A stretch of DNA of 17,886 bases, from assembly GCA_017536285.1 (NCBI GenBank), contig JAFXHP010000065.1:1-17886 (forward strand), in the 5' to 3' direction. Under the pieces are notes generated by a model. The model saw nothing but the letters and a program-made list of their open reading frames with translations, was not told the origin of the DNA and ran no database searches. Source of the DNA: Clostridia bacterium (GTDB lineage: Bacteria > Bacillota_A > Clostridia > UMGS1883 > HGM11501). The translations under genes and the position numbers were made by a program. Each line of letters starts with the position of its first letter. Positions within the stretch are counted from its first letter, which is position 1. Below are positions 8,311-16,351 of this stretch, piece after piece.

Positions 8311-9120
8311 TTATTCTCTATATGTTGATGTTATAATTATTACTTCCTTAGGGGATTTAATGTTTCCCGTAGGCTCTACTATAGCGGTTCTCGAAAGATC
8401 CTCGTCTTTTATTTCCTTTACTCTGCCTATTGTAAGCCCCGAAGGATAAACGTCACCGCTACCCGATGTTATAATGTAGTCCCCGGGCGTTATATTTGCT
8501 TCCTTTGACACTGATGTCATTTTACACATTCCGTTAAGAAGTGAATCCCCCTCTATAATGCCTGTCTCTCCCGTACGGCTTACTTCCGCACCGCAGGCCG
8601 TACCGGGTTCTGCAATCGTCATAACACGAGCCCAGGTGGAGCCAACCTCGTCGACTTTCCCCAAAACTCCTCCGGAATCCATAGCAACACAGTTTTTGCT
8701 TATTCCGTCTTTTTCTCCTTTATCTATTATAAAATAGGTATACCAACCCGATGGGTCAACTGCAATGACAGATGCTGCGGTTGTATCGAAATCCCTGTAC
8801 TTTTCGCTTAAATCCACTAAAGAGCGAAGGCGTTCGTTTTCTGATAATATCTCATCACTTTCCGTAACCTTGCCCTCTAAAAGCATAACTTTTGATTTCA
8901 AAGCAGCATTTTCTTTTTTAAGCTCGTCCATGTCCTTAAAATAGTCAAACCCATATTCAATCACATTATCGATTCCCACGAAAAGCTGTTGAAAGGGTTT
9001 TGCAATTATTCCGGCAACATCACCTATGATACTGCTTTTGTCTTTTTCAATAGTGCTTACAGCCATCGAAACGAAAACAACAATTACGATTACTGCAAGC
9101 CACACTAATTTCTTTTTCAA
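8311..9120 (-). CDS. mreC: Cell shape-determining protein MreC
   Basis: Bitopic membrane protein of 269 residues. A short basic N-terminus leads into one transmembrane helix (about 5-22), an extracytoplasmic coiled coil (about 62-105, ELKKENAALKSKV pattern) and the MreC beta-barrel domain. Family signatures are DPSGWYTYFIIDKGEKDGI at 122-140, GVLGKVDEVG near 151-160 and the GDVYPSGLTIG stretch near 222-232. MreC links cytoplasmic MreB to PBP2 and activates it. It begins 16 nt after mreB and ends 23 nt before mreD. Length and motif order are normal. Confidence 0.95.
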   Translation of the reverse strand: MKKKLVWLAVIVIVVFVSMAVSTIEKDKSSIIGDVAGIIAKPFQQLFVGIDNVIEYGFDYFKDMDELKKENAALKSKVMLLEGKVTESDEILSENERLRSLVDLSEKYRDFDTTAASVIAVDPSGWYTYFIIDKGEKDGISKNCVAMDSGGVLGKVDEVGSTWARVMTIAEPGTACGAEVSRTGETGIIEGDSLLNGMCKMTSVSKEANITPGDYIITSGSGDVYPSGLTIGRVKEIKDEDLSRTAIVEPTGNIKSPKEVIIITSTYRE

Positions 9121-9136
9121 GAAAATCCCTCGCTAA

Positions 9137-10159
9137 TCACTTATTCTTTTTAACGACGTTTTTAAATCCCTTAATTTCCCCCGAATCCTTCATGAGGGCA
9201 CCCATGCCCTCCACGGCACAGGTTATGGGATTTTCCGCCACCGTAACTTTAAGACCGGTTTCCGCTGCCAGAAATTCGTCCAGTCCTTTCAGCTTACTCA
9301 CTCCACCGGTGAGGTAAATTCCTCCCGATGTAATATCTCCGGTAAGCTCAGGAGGCGTTTTTTCAAGCACCTTCCTTATACATTCAAGAATCGCAGACAC
9401 CTGATCGGACAAGGCCTCTCGTATCTGCTCAGGGGTTATAGACATGGTTTTAGGAAGTCCCGTAACCAGATCTCTCCCTTTAAAGCTCATGGCACTTTCG
9501 CCCTCATAGGCTGCTGCAGAACCAATTGTATTTTTAATTTCGCTTGCTGTAGGAAGTCCGATAAGCAAGGAATAGTTTTTTCTAATATAATTTATTATGG
9601 CATTATCCATATCATCGCCACTGATTCTTATAGATCCGCTTGCAGACACACCCATAAGCGAAATTACCGACACTTCGCAGGTACCTCCGCCGATATCAAC
9701 TATAATATTAGCTTCTCTGGCTTCTACAGAAAGCCCCATCCCCTTTGCCGAAGCAATAGGTTCATCTACAACCGTAACCTGGCGGGCACCGCATCCCAAC
9801 GCCACATCCTCCACGGCACGTTTTTCAACCTCGGTTGCCTCGTAAGGAACACCTATTGCTATCTTTGCACCGAAAAAGCCACGATGCTTAACCGTTTTTT
9901 CAAGAAAGCTTTTAAGCATAAACTCCGCCATGTGATAATCTGCTATAACCCCATCTCTTAAAGGATGTATAACTTCAATATATGAAGGAGTTCTTCCAAG
10001 CATTTCTCTTGCTTCGTTTCCCACTCTGATAACCTTCTTCTGTCTTGTATCATAGGCAACGGCAGAAGCCTCGTTCAATAGGATTCCGTGACCCTTTAAG
10101 TATATTCTTGTATTTGTTGTGCCAAGATCTATTGCGATGTTTTTTGAAAAGAAAGGCAT
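9137..10159 (-). CDS. mreB: Rod shape-determining protein MreB (bacterial actin)
   Basis: Actin-fold ATPase of 340 residues that forms membrane-bound filaments directing side-wall synthesis. Phosphate-1 motif: IAIDLGTTNTRIYLKG from residue 8. Phosphate-2: VDIGGGTCEVSVISL, mid-protein. Adenosine motif: IYLTGGVSKLKGL, near the C-terminal third. TPPEL and the RDGVIADY block are also typical. The short MPFFSKN start fits an amphipathic membrane anchor. It is somewhat divergent from common MreB: VDEPIASAKG where VEEPxAAAIG is usual, GTCEV for GTTEV, and TGGVS for TGGGS. Genomes of this class often carry more than one MreB-like gene, and being first in mreBCD makes this the main one. It starts 3 nt after maf, with GGGAG upstream. 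Confidence 0.95.
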   Translation of the reverse strand: MPFFSKNIAIDLGTTNTRIYLKGHGILLNEASAVAYDTRQKKVIRVGNEAREMLGRTPSYIEVIHPLRDGVIADYHMAEFMLKSFLEKTVKHRGFFGAKIAIGVPYEATEVEKRAVEDVALGCGARQVTVVDEPIASAKGMGLSVEAREANIIVDIGGGTCEVSVISLMGVSASGSIRISGDDMDNAIINYIRKNYSLLIGLPTASEIKNTIGSAAAYEGESAMSFKGRDLVTGLPKTMSITPEQIREALSDQVSAILECIRKVLEKTPPELTGDITSGGIYLTGGVSKLKGLDEFLAAETGLKVTVAENPITCAVEGMGALMKDSGEIKGFKNVVKKNK

Positions 10160-10162
10160 TTT

Positions 10163-10741
10163 TTATCTCCCTTCAAAGATAAACTCTTCTTTAAGTAAAT
10201 TTATAAGTGCTTCTTTCGGAAGGCCTACGACATTGGAAAATTCTCCATCGATTCCTTCCACAAACTTTCCCCCATCGTCCTGTATGCCGTATGCCCCTGC
10301 CTTATCTTTTGGCGAGCCACCGGCTATGTATATATCAATTTCATCATCCGTAAGGTTTCTGAAGGTAACTTTAGTTTCAGCACATTTGGCTACGGTTTTT
10401 CCTGTTTTCGTGTCAGACACGCAATATCCCGTGTACACGGAATGAGTATTCCCCGAAAGCATTTTAAGCATTCTTTTAGCGTCATCATCGTCTGTCGGTT
10501 TACCAAGTATTTTTTCACCCAATGCCACAACCGTATCAGCCGCTATAACAAGGCTTTCCTCTCCGACATGAGTTTTTGCAATATGTGCCGCCTTAAGAAG
10601 CGAAAGCTCCCTTACCAGAGTAGCCGGACTTTCCACACCGATGTTTTCATCAATATCTGCAGGCTCAACAGTAAACTCAAGTCCCATCTCAGTTAATATA
10701 TCTTTTCTTCTGGGTGACATTGATGCAAGTATATATTTCAT
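10163..10741 (-). CDS. maf: Maf-family nucleoside triphosphate pyrophosphatase (dTTP/UTP type likely)
   Basis: House-cleaning NTP pyrophosphatase of 192 residues, hydrolysing non-canonical or excess nucleoside triphosphates to monophosphates. The N-terminus has ILASxSPRRKDIL (Ser9-Arg11-Arg12), then AADTVV with Asp69, a GKP loop with Lys81, SGNTHSVYTG, and AGAYGIQDDGG (from 147), all standard Maf motifs. The spelling is closest to the YhdE-like dTTP/UTP subgroup, but substrate cannot be settled by eye. Maf next to mreB is a classic arrangement (in B. subtilis maf precedes radC-mreBCD); radC is missing here. The ribosome binding site is the GGAG within a repeated ACCGGAGT about 9 nt before the ATG. 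It sits 17 nt after dut, another nucleotide-pool enzyme. Confidence 0.93.
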   Translation of the reverse strand: MKYILASMSPRRKDILTEMGLEFTVEPADIDENIGVESPATLVRELSLLKAAHIAKTHVGEESLVIAADTVVALGEKILGKPTDDDDAKRMLKMLSGNTHSVYTGYCVSDTKTGKTVAKCAETKVTFRNLTDDEIDIYIAGGSPKDKAGAYGIQDDGGKFVEGIDGEFSNVVGLPKEALINLLKEEFIFEGR

Positions 10742-10758
10742 AATATCAACTCCGGTTT

Positions 10759-11196
10759 TTATACTCCGGTGGAGCCGAAGCCTCCGCCTGCTCTTTCAGT
10801 TTCGGAAAGCTCGTCCGCCTCTATAAGTATTGCCTGAATTACGGGAGATATAACCATCTGTGCAATTCTGTCACCGTTTTTAATTTCAAAAGGTTCATCG
10901 GAAAGGTTAACGAGTGCCACCTTAACTTCTCCTCTGTAATCCGAGTCAATTACGCCCACGCAATTCGGAAGAGTTATTCCTTTTTTGGAAGCAAGACCGC
11001 TTCTTGCATAAAGATAAGCAGCATATCCGTCAGGGACAGCAATAGCAAACCCTGTAGGTATAAGCTTACGCTCCATAGGCTTTAATATTATATCTTCTGT
11101 TAAGCATGCGGAAATATCCATTCCCGCTGCACCTTCAGTCTGATATGAAGGAAGATTTACTCCCTCCGCCAGTTTCTTTATTTTAACTTCAAACAT
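10759..11196 (-). CDS. dut: Deoxyuridine 5'-triphosphate nucleotidohydrolase (dUTPase)
   Basis: Trimeric dUTPase of 145 residues, splitting dUTP to dUMP and pyrophosphate so that uracil stays out of DNA and dUMP is available for thymidylate synthesis. All five motifs are present in order: AGMDISA (24-30), YARSGLA (63-69, with Ser66), NCVGVIDSDYRG (78-89, with Asp84 and Tyr87), GDRIAQMVI (108-116) and the glycine-rich RAGGGFGSTG (135-144) that closes over substrate. A strong GGAGGAG lies 6-7 nt before the ATG, and a candidate promoter at 11230-11258 precedes it, so this is probably the first gene of the long operon. Confidence 0.96.
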   Translation of the reverse strand: MFEVKIKKLAEGVNLPSYQTEGAAGMDISACLTEDIILKPMERKLIPTGFAIAVPDGYAAYLYARSGLASKKGITLPNCVGVIDSDYRGEVKVALVNLSDEPFEIKNGDRIAQMVISPVIQAILIEADELSETERAGGGFGSTGV

Positions 11197-11229
11197 TTAT
11201 TTCTCCTCCAAAAAACAATACTCTCTGTT

Positions 11230-11258
11230 ATTTTACCACAAATCGGAAAATTTTTAAA
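11230..11258 (-). promoter_or_regulatory. Candidate sigma-A promoter for the dut-maf-mreBCD-mrdA-minD-lepA-rimO operon
   Basis: Minus-strand reading: TTTAAA (-35, 11253-11258), 17 nt, TAAAAT (-10, 11230-11235) with TGG just before it, an extended -10. The -35 is weak, but the extended -10 compensates. The expected start near 11223 gives a leader of about 27 nt with a strong ribosome binding site. No convincing terminator separates it from the U32 gene upstream, so some read-through is likely. Confidence 0.55.
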
Positions 11259-11271
11259 GCTTTTTTTGTTG

Positions 11272-13284
11272 TCATTTATAAAAATATCCTCTGGTGTAAT
11301 TTTTCGGCGTCAAAGCCTTTTCTTCATCTGTATACATTCTGTAAATCTTCACACATTCTTCAGGACTTTCTTTCGTAAACATAAGCCGTATTCCCGATAT
11401 TTTACTGTTTTTCAATTCAGAAATCCTATCTGCCATAAAAATCGGCACGCTGTTATAAAGAGTATTGAACTCTCCATCGGATTTTACGAAAAATTTTACA
11501 TCTTTTCTGTCCTTTAAATATATGCTCTTTTCGCAGGATGCACATCCTTTTCCGTCACACTTGCCTGCCGTTTTTATTACGCAGTTTCTGCTTTTCATCA
11601 AAGGAAGATAGCCGTAGGCAAAAGCAAGGCAAGGCATTTTATCCGCAATATTTTTTATCTGCTTAAGATTAAGCTCAGCTGAAAGTACGGCTTTTTCAAA
11701 CCTCGCTGCAGAATATGCATTGGAAATATTCATGCTGTAGTCAGCTATCACTTTCTTCCCCATTTTCATACCGCATTCTGCCGCACCGATGCTTCCTGCA
11801 AGGATATATTCTTCCTTTATTCTTTCAGGCAGCTTTCCGTAAACTGCAGAGATGTAAACGCCCTTCGCCTGAGTTTTTCCCGTAAGGCTATAAGGAACAA
11901 AAACATTTTCCGCTCCTTCTTCTATAAGGGCTTCTGCCTGCTCAATGGTTTCTGCCGTTATATACACTGAAAACTCTTCTTTTTCACTTTCCTTAATTAA
12001 GGGCAGTTTCACATCTCCAGCAAACACCCTTGTTTTTTCCCGCATCAGGGAAAGCTTTTCCGTTGCTTCTCGCCTTAACGCATTAAGTTCAGAGGTCTTG
12101 AAATAAGCATCTGTTTTTATATCTGCCGTAAAGCTTTCCGCAACATAGGGCGTTGCTCCGAGCTTTGTAAGCTGAGCTTTAGAAAATTCTTCATCAATTG
12201 CCCTGCCCGTTCCGCTTTTATCCGTTTTGCATGTTACCGTCGCATAATTTTCTCCGTCACTTAAAGTAAGGCTTGTTTCTTCATCCGAAACAGAAAAGCT
12301 CATATCCACCGGAATTTTCTTTATTTCTTTGCCGTCTTCCCAAAGGTGCTTAAGCTCCTTTATAAGAGCGGCATCGTTGGTTTTTAATACATCGTCGTTA
12401 GATGATGTGATATTCATCATCCCGACACCCTTTATACCTCCGTAGCAACCTTTTGTAAATTCACCGCCTCTGGAAAAGGCACGGACTAATCTTTCTTTGT
12501 CTTCCTCATCGGCATAGCCTCTGTCTATGGTTTTTCTGAATGCAGTAACAGCACTTGCCACATATGACGGACCCTTCATTCTGCCTTCAATTTTAAGGGA
12601 TGATACCCCCATTTTTATAAGGTCCGGAATTTCAGAAAGCAGGCTTAAATCACGGGGACTTAAGAAGTATCCGCTTTTTCCCTCTATACTGTAAGGAAGG
12701 CGGCAGGGCTGGGCACATTCCCCTCTGTTTGCACTTCTTCCGCCAAGGAAGCTGCTCATCAAGCACTGCCCAGAATAACTCATACAAATTGCACCGTGGC
12801 AGAAAACCTCAAGCTCCATACCGCTCAACTTTGCCATATCAGCAATTTCAGCTTTCCGACATTCTCTTGAAAGCACGGCACGCTTAATTCCCATTTTTTT
12901 AAGATAGTCAAGACCGTTTTCATCAAACACCGTCATCTGCGTGCTTCCGTGAACCGGAGCATCAAAGTTTTCAGAAAGTGCCTGACACAAACCTAAATCC
13001 TGAACTATATATGCGTCTATTCCGCTTTCATAAGCCTCCTTCGCAACGCTTAAGGCGTCACGGAATTCACTATCATGAATAAGAGTGTTAATGGCAAGAT
13101 AGACCTTTACGCCTCTTATATGGCAGTAGCTTACGGCTCTTTTAAGCTCATCGGAATTAAAATTTATTGCATTTTGCCTCGCACTGAAGCGTGATGCCCC
13201 GATATAAACCGCATCGGCACCTGCACCTACAGCGGCCTTTACAGCGTCAAAACTTCCGCCGGGAGCAAGTAGCTCTATCCCCAT
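11272..13284 (-). CDS. U32/DUF3656 family protein, RlhA-like (23S rRNA C2501 hydroxylation candidate)
   Basis: Protein of 670 residues: an N-terminal TIM-barrel-like U32 domain (about 1-290), a DUF3656 region (about 320-430, with IPVDMSFSV and LTLSDG patterns), and a C-terminal extension. The U32 signature ExFxxGAxCxxxxGxC is at 159-174. Cys167, Cys174, Cys190 and Cys194 have the spacing of the essential cysteines in E. coli RlhA and TrhP, probable iron-sulfur ligands. Another Cys-rich patch (KCDGKGCASCEKSIYL) lies near the C-terminus. U32 was named as a peptidase family, but characterised RlhA and TrhP hydroxylate RNA using prephenate, so an RNA-modification role fits better; the DUF3656 architecture points to RlhA. 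It follows the Nudix gene by 13 nt in the mutS2 operon. The family is certain; the substrate is inferred. Confidence 0.88.
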   Translation of the reverse strand: MGIELLAPGGSFDAVKAAVGAGADAVYIGASRFSARQNAINFNSDELKRAVSYCHIRGVKVYLAINTLIHDSEFRDALSVAKEAYESGIDAYIVQDLGLCQALSENFDAPVHGSTQMTVFDENGLDYLKKMGIKRAVLSRECRKAEIADMAKLSGMELEVFCHGAICMSYSGQCLMSSFLGGRSANRGECAQPCRLPYSIEGKSGYFLSPRDLSLLSEIPDLIKMGVSSLKIEGRMKGPSYVASAVTAFRKTIDRGYADEEDKERLVRAFSRGGEFTKGCYGGIKGVGMMNITSSNDDVLKTNDAALIKELKHLWEDGKEIKKIPVDMSFSVSDEETSLTLSDGENYATVTCKTDKSGTGRAIDEEFSKAQLTKLGATPYVAESFTADIKTDAYFKTSELNALRREATEKLSLMREKTRVFAGDVKLPLIKESEKEEFSVYITAETIEQAEALIEEGAENVFVPYSLTGKTQAKGVYISAVYGKLPERIKEEYILAGSIGAAECGMKMGKKVIADYSMNISNAYSAARFEKAVLSAELNLKQIKNIADKMPCLAFAYGYLPLMKSRNCVIKTAGKCDGKGCASCEKSIYLKDRKDVKFFVKSDGEFNTLYNSVPIFMADRISELKNSKISGIRLMFTKESPEECVKIYRMYTDEEKALTPKNYTRGYFYK

Positions 13285-13297
13285 AATAACACTCCTT

Positions 13298-13846
13298 TCA
13301 GTTTAATCTATCTCTCATCAGCAAGTATTTTGTAATAGCAATTATTGTTTTCGCATCATAAAAATGCCTGCCCTCTTCAATAAGCCTTTGTGCCTCATCA
13401 AGGGGCATTTTAACAAGGGAAAGATATTCGTCCTCGTCTGTATGGGCATCGCCCGTCTTTTTCACGTTTTTTGCAAAAAAGATATATACAATTTCAGAAA
13501 GATACCCGGGCGAAGGATAGATTTTGCCAAAATCAACTATTCTTTCCGCACTGTATCCCGTTTCCTCAGAAAGCTCCCTTAAAGCCGTTTCCTTCGGATT
13601 TTCTCCTATATTGAGTTTTCCTGCGGGAATTTCGTAGGTAATTTCATCATAAGGGCGGCGGTACTGCTTCACAAGAAGGATTTCGTCATTTTCCGTAACA
13701 GCCAAAACGCCGCTTCCTCCGCTGTGCTCGATTATCTCACGGTCGGCAACTTTGCCGTCCGGGAGAGTCACCTTATCGCAGCGGACTTTATATATTTTCC
13801 CTTCAAAAACATATTTTCTCGAAATTTCTTTTTCAAAAAGCTCCAT
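13298..13846 (-). CDS. Nudix hydrolase, ADP-ribose pyrophosphatase type
   Basis: Protein of 182 residues with a complete Nudix box at 76-98 (Gly76, Glu82, then RELSEETGY), which binds the catalytic divalent metals. YEIPAGKL just before the box and PSPGYLSE about 15 residues after it are typical of the NudF/ADP-ribose pyrophosphatase group, which splits ADP-ribose to AMP and ribose 5-phosphate and removes a reactive NAD breakdown product. It lies 7 nt after mutS2 and 13 nt before the U32 gene, so it is co-transcribed with both. Specificity among ADP-ribose and other ADP-sugars is not certain from sequence. Confidence 0.9.
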   Translation of the reverse strand: MELFEKEISRKYVFEGKIYKVRCDKVTLPDGKVADREIIEHSGGSGVLAVTENDEILLVKQYRRPYDEITYEIPAGKLNIGENPKETALRELSEETGYSAERIVDFGKIYPSPGYLSEIVYIFFAKNVKKTGDAHTDEDEYLSLVKMPLDEAQRLIEEGRHFYDAKTIIAITKYLLMRDRLN

Positions 13847-13853
13847 ATTAACC

Positions 13854-16232
13854 TCACTTTATTGTGATTACGGTAACGCCCGCTTCACCCTCGCCGTAAG
13901 CACCGAGACGGAAGGACTTGATGCGCTTTTCCTGTCGGCAATACTGATGCACCATTGCACAAAGTGCTCCTGTTCCCTTACCGTGAATTACCCTTACGGT
14001 TTCGATTTTTGCCAAAACGGCATCGTCGATAAACTTTTCAAGCTCCATAAAGGCTTCGTCGGACATAAGACCTCGGAGGTCAAGCTCCGTTGATGCGGTC
14101 TGGGTTTTGGAAACCCTGGTTTTGTCAATGCTCTTGACCTTTTTCTCCGGCACCTTTATTTTATCCTCAACTACTCTTAAGGCAGAGATATTAACGGTTA
14201 CTTTTAATATACCCGTCTGCACGATTAAGTTACCTTTGGCGTCGGGCAGCGTCATAACATTTGCCCTTTGACCGAGAGTTAACACCTCAACCTCCTGACC
14301 GAGAAGAAGATTTTTGGGTATCTTATTGTTCTTCGGCATCAATACATTTTCTGAAAGCTTGTCAGAAAGTGCATTTTCTTCTTCACGAAGACGTTTTCTT
14401 ATCTCTTCCGCCGTCTTTTTAGCCTTGGACTTATCGTCCTCGTTTAACGCCTTTTTAACTTCTTCAAGCATTTCTTCGGTCTGCTTTTTAGCCGCTTCCA
14501 CAATCCTCTTGGCTTCACGTCTTGCATCCTGTAATAAGCTGTCCTTCTGCTTATCAATACGGCTCTTATCGTCCGTAAGCTTCTTTTTGGCAGAATAATT
14601 TTCTTGCCTTATTCTTTCCGCTTCTTCCTTTGCCGCCTCAGCTTCCTGCTTGTTTTTCTCAAGCTCCGTCACAAGGTCTTCAAAGCGGATATTTTCCGCA
14701 GTTAGGTTTTCCTTTGCCTTTCCTATGATATAGTCGCTTACGCCAAGCTTTGATGCAATGGCAAAGGCGTTGCTTTTACCGGGGATACCGATTAAAAGAC
14801 GATATGTGGGACTAAGCGTGGCAAGGTCAAATTCGCAGGCGGCATTCTCCACTCTGTCTGTGGAAAGAGCGTAAAGCTTTACCTCGCTGTAGTGGGTTGT
14901 AGCGGCTGTTTTAGCACCCGATGCCCTTACATATTCCAGTATTGCCATAGCAAGTGCCGCACCCTCTGCCGGGTCGGTTCCCGCACCAAGTTCGTCGAAT
15001 AATACGAGGGACTTATCGTCCGCCTCGTTTAATATTTTAACTATATTTACCATATGGCTTGAAAACGTGGAAAGAGATTGTTCGATACTCTGCTCATCAC
15101 CGATGTCGGCAAACACCTTGGTAAAGACAGAAAGGCAGCTTCCTTCCTTTGCGGGAATCATAAGCCCCGTCTGTGCCATAAGAGTAAAGAGTCCTAATGT
15201 TTTAAGGGTAACCGTTTTACCGCCTGTGTTGGGACCGGTTATAACAAGAGTATCAAAATCACGGCCGAGGTACACATCCACGGGAACGACCTTTCTTTTA
15301 TCAATTAAGGGATGGCGGCCCTTATGAATTTCTATAATGCCGTCATCGTTAAGTGTCGGCACAGTTGCATCCATATCAAGGGCAAGACGTGCCCTTGCAA
15401 AAATCATATCGGCTTCCAATATATATTTATAGTTATCGCCTATCTGCACTCTGTAATCGGCAATTTGTGAGGTAAACTCTGAAAGGATTCTTTCAATTTC
15501 TTCCTTTTCCATTCCCACAAGCTTATGGATTTCGTTGTTTATTTCCACAACCTGCATGGGCTCAACGAAAACCGTTGCACCGGAGCCCGAGGCATCGTGA
15601 ACGATACCCGAAACACTTCCTCTGTGCTCCGACTTTACGGGAAGAACATATCTTCCGTTTCGCATGGTAACAAGGCTTTCCTGAAGGGCGTTTCTGTACC
15701 TTTCCGACTTTATCATTTCGGAAAGCACATCCCTTATCTTATCCGACAGCTTTTCCATTCTGCGGCGGATCGAATAAAGCTCGCTCGATGCATCGTCCGC
15801 CAGCTCATCATCAGAAAGAATGCATAGGTCAATCTCCCTTTCAAGGGAAGGAAGCTCTGCCATACATTCGGATACAATATCCAAAAGAGGGTAATATTCC
15901 TCATCGTGATTTCGCATATATGCCTTAAGAAGTCTTGTAACCCTTAAAACGTGACCTACGTTTTTTATTTCACGGCAGGATAAACAAGCCCCCACCTCTG
16001 CCCTTTTTAATGTGGGCACAATGTCAGTTAATGGTGCAATGGGTGCTTCCTGATGCTTTACGGTAAAGCGGAAGGCTTCGTCTGATTGGGCAAGAAGCCT
16101 TTCTGCTTCAATGCGGTCGGTCGTCGGTCTTAAATTAAGGGCGTTTTCCTTTGTCTTTGCACAAACCGCCTTTTCCGAAAGCATTTTAAGTATTTTATCA
16201 TATTCAAGTACTTTTAAGTTTCTTTCTTCCAT
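13854..16232 (-). CDS. mutS2: Endonuclease MutS2 (ribosome-associated quality control / anti-recombination ATPase)
   Basis: Protein of 792 residues with the full MutS2 layout: MutS core and lever region (about 1-300), ABC ATPase with Walker A GPNTGGKT (333-340) and Walker B LVLFDE (409-414) followed by GAGTDP, a long charged coiled coil (about 510-635), a KOW-like segment (about 643-690), and a C-terminal Smr domain (717-790) with LDLRG (717-721) and HGKG (750-753). It lacks the mismatch-recognition domain of MutS1. MutS2 was described as a suppressor of recombination; in B. subtilis it also acts on collided ribosomes, splitting them by its ATPase while the Smr domain is a possible nuclease. 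It has its own promoter and a GAGG ahead of the ATG. Downstream genes follow within 7-13 nt. Confidence 0.97.
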   Translation of the reverse strand: MEERNLKVLEYDKILKMLSEKAVCAKTKENALNLRPTTDRIEAERLLAQSDEAFRFTVKHQEAPIAPLTDIVPTLKRAEVGACLSCREIKNVGHVLRVTRLLKAYMRNHDEEYYPLLDIVSECMAELPSLEREIDLCILSDDELADDASSELYSIRRRMEKLSDKIRDVLSEMIKSERYRNALQESLVTMRNGRYVLPVKSEHRGSVSGIVHDASGSGATVFVEPMQVVEINNEIHKLVGMEKEEIERILSEFTSQIADYRVQIGDNYKYILEADMIFARARLALDMDATVPTLNDDGIIEIHKGRHPLIDKRKVVPVDVYLGRDFDTLVITGPNTGGKTVTLKTLGLFTLMAQTGLMIPAKEGSCLSVFTKVFADIGDEQSIEQSLSTFSSHMVNIVKILNEADDKSLVLFDELGAGTDPAEGAALAMAILEYVRASGAKTAATTHYSEVKLYALSTDRVENAACEFDLATLSPTYRLLIGIPGKSNAFAIASKLGVSDYIIGKAKENLTAENIRFEDLVTELEKNKQEAEAAKEEAERIRQENYSAKKKLTDDKSRIDKQKDSLLQDARREAKRIVEAAKKQTEEMLEEVKKALNEDDKSKAKKTAEEIRKRLREEENALSDKLSENVLMPKNNKIPKNLLLGQEVEVLTLGQRANVMTLPDAKGNLIVQTGILKVTVNISALRVVEDKIKVPEKKVKSIDKTRVSKTQTASTELDLRGLMSDEAFMELEKFIDDAVLAKIETVRVIHGKGTGALCAMVHQYCRQEKRIKSFRLGAYGEGEAGVTVITIK

Positions 16233-16272
16233 AGTTTTGCCTCATAAAATTTCTGCATATTTATACTATTTT

Positions 16273-16301
16273 ATTTTACCATTTTTTTGTCTTTAAGTCA
16301 A
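16273..16301 (-). promoter_or_regulatory. Sigma-A type promoter of the mutS2 operon
   Basis: Minus strand: TTGACT (-35, 16296-16301), 17 nt, TAAAAT (-10, 16273-16278), preceded by TGG as an extended -10. The expected start near 16266 leaves a leader of about 34 nt before the mutS2 ATG. It lies just downstream of the terminator that ends the previous unit. Confidence 0.8.
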
Positions 16302-16310
16302 TATCAGGAT

Positions 16311-16345
16311 AAAAAAATACACAGACGTTTTTAAGGTCTGTGTAT
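16311..16345 (-). terminator. Rho-independent terminator after the LOG-family gene
   Basis: A perfect 10-bp inverted repeat (16317-16326 pairing with 16336-16345; ATACACAGAC and its complement) with a 9-nt loop. On the minus strand a run of seven T bases follows immediately (complement of 16311-16317). It begins a few bases past the stop of the gene ending at 16352. The plus strand has no T tract on its far side, so the terminator works in the minus direction only. Confidence 0.9.
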
Positions 16346-16351
16346 AATTAA

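Noticed and set aside
11236..11271. AT-rich stretch after the U32 gene as a possible terminator
   Set aside because: The only symmetry is a loopless AAAGCTTT and runs of A and T. No GC-containing stem precedes a T tract on the minus strand, so I do not call one.
11272..13284. Calling the U32 protein a secreted collagenase
   Set aside because: It has no signal peptide, and its cysteine pattern and DUF3656 region point to the intracellular RlhA-like group.
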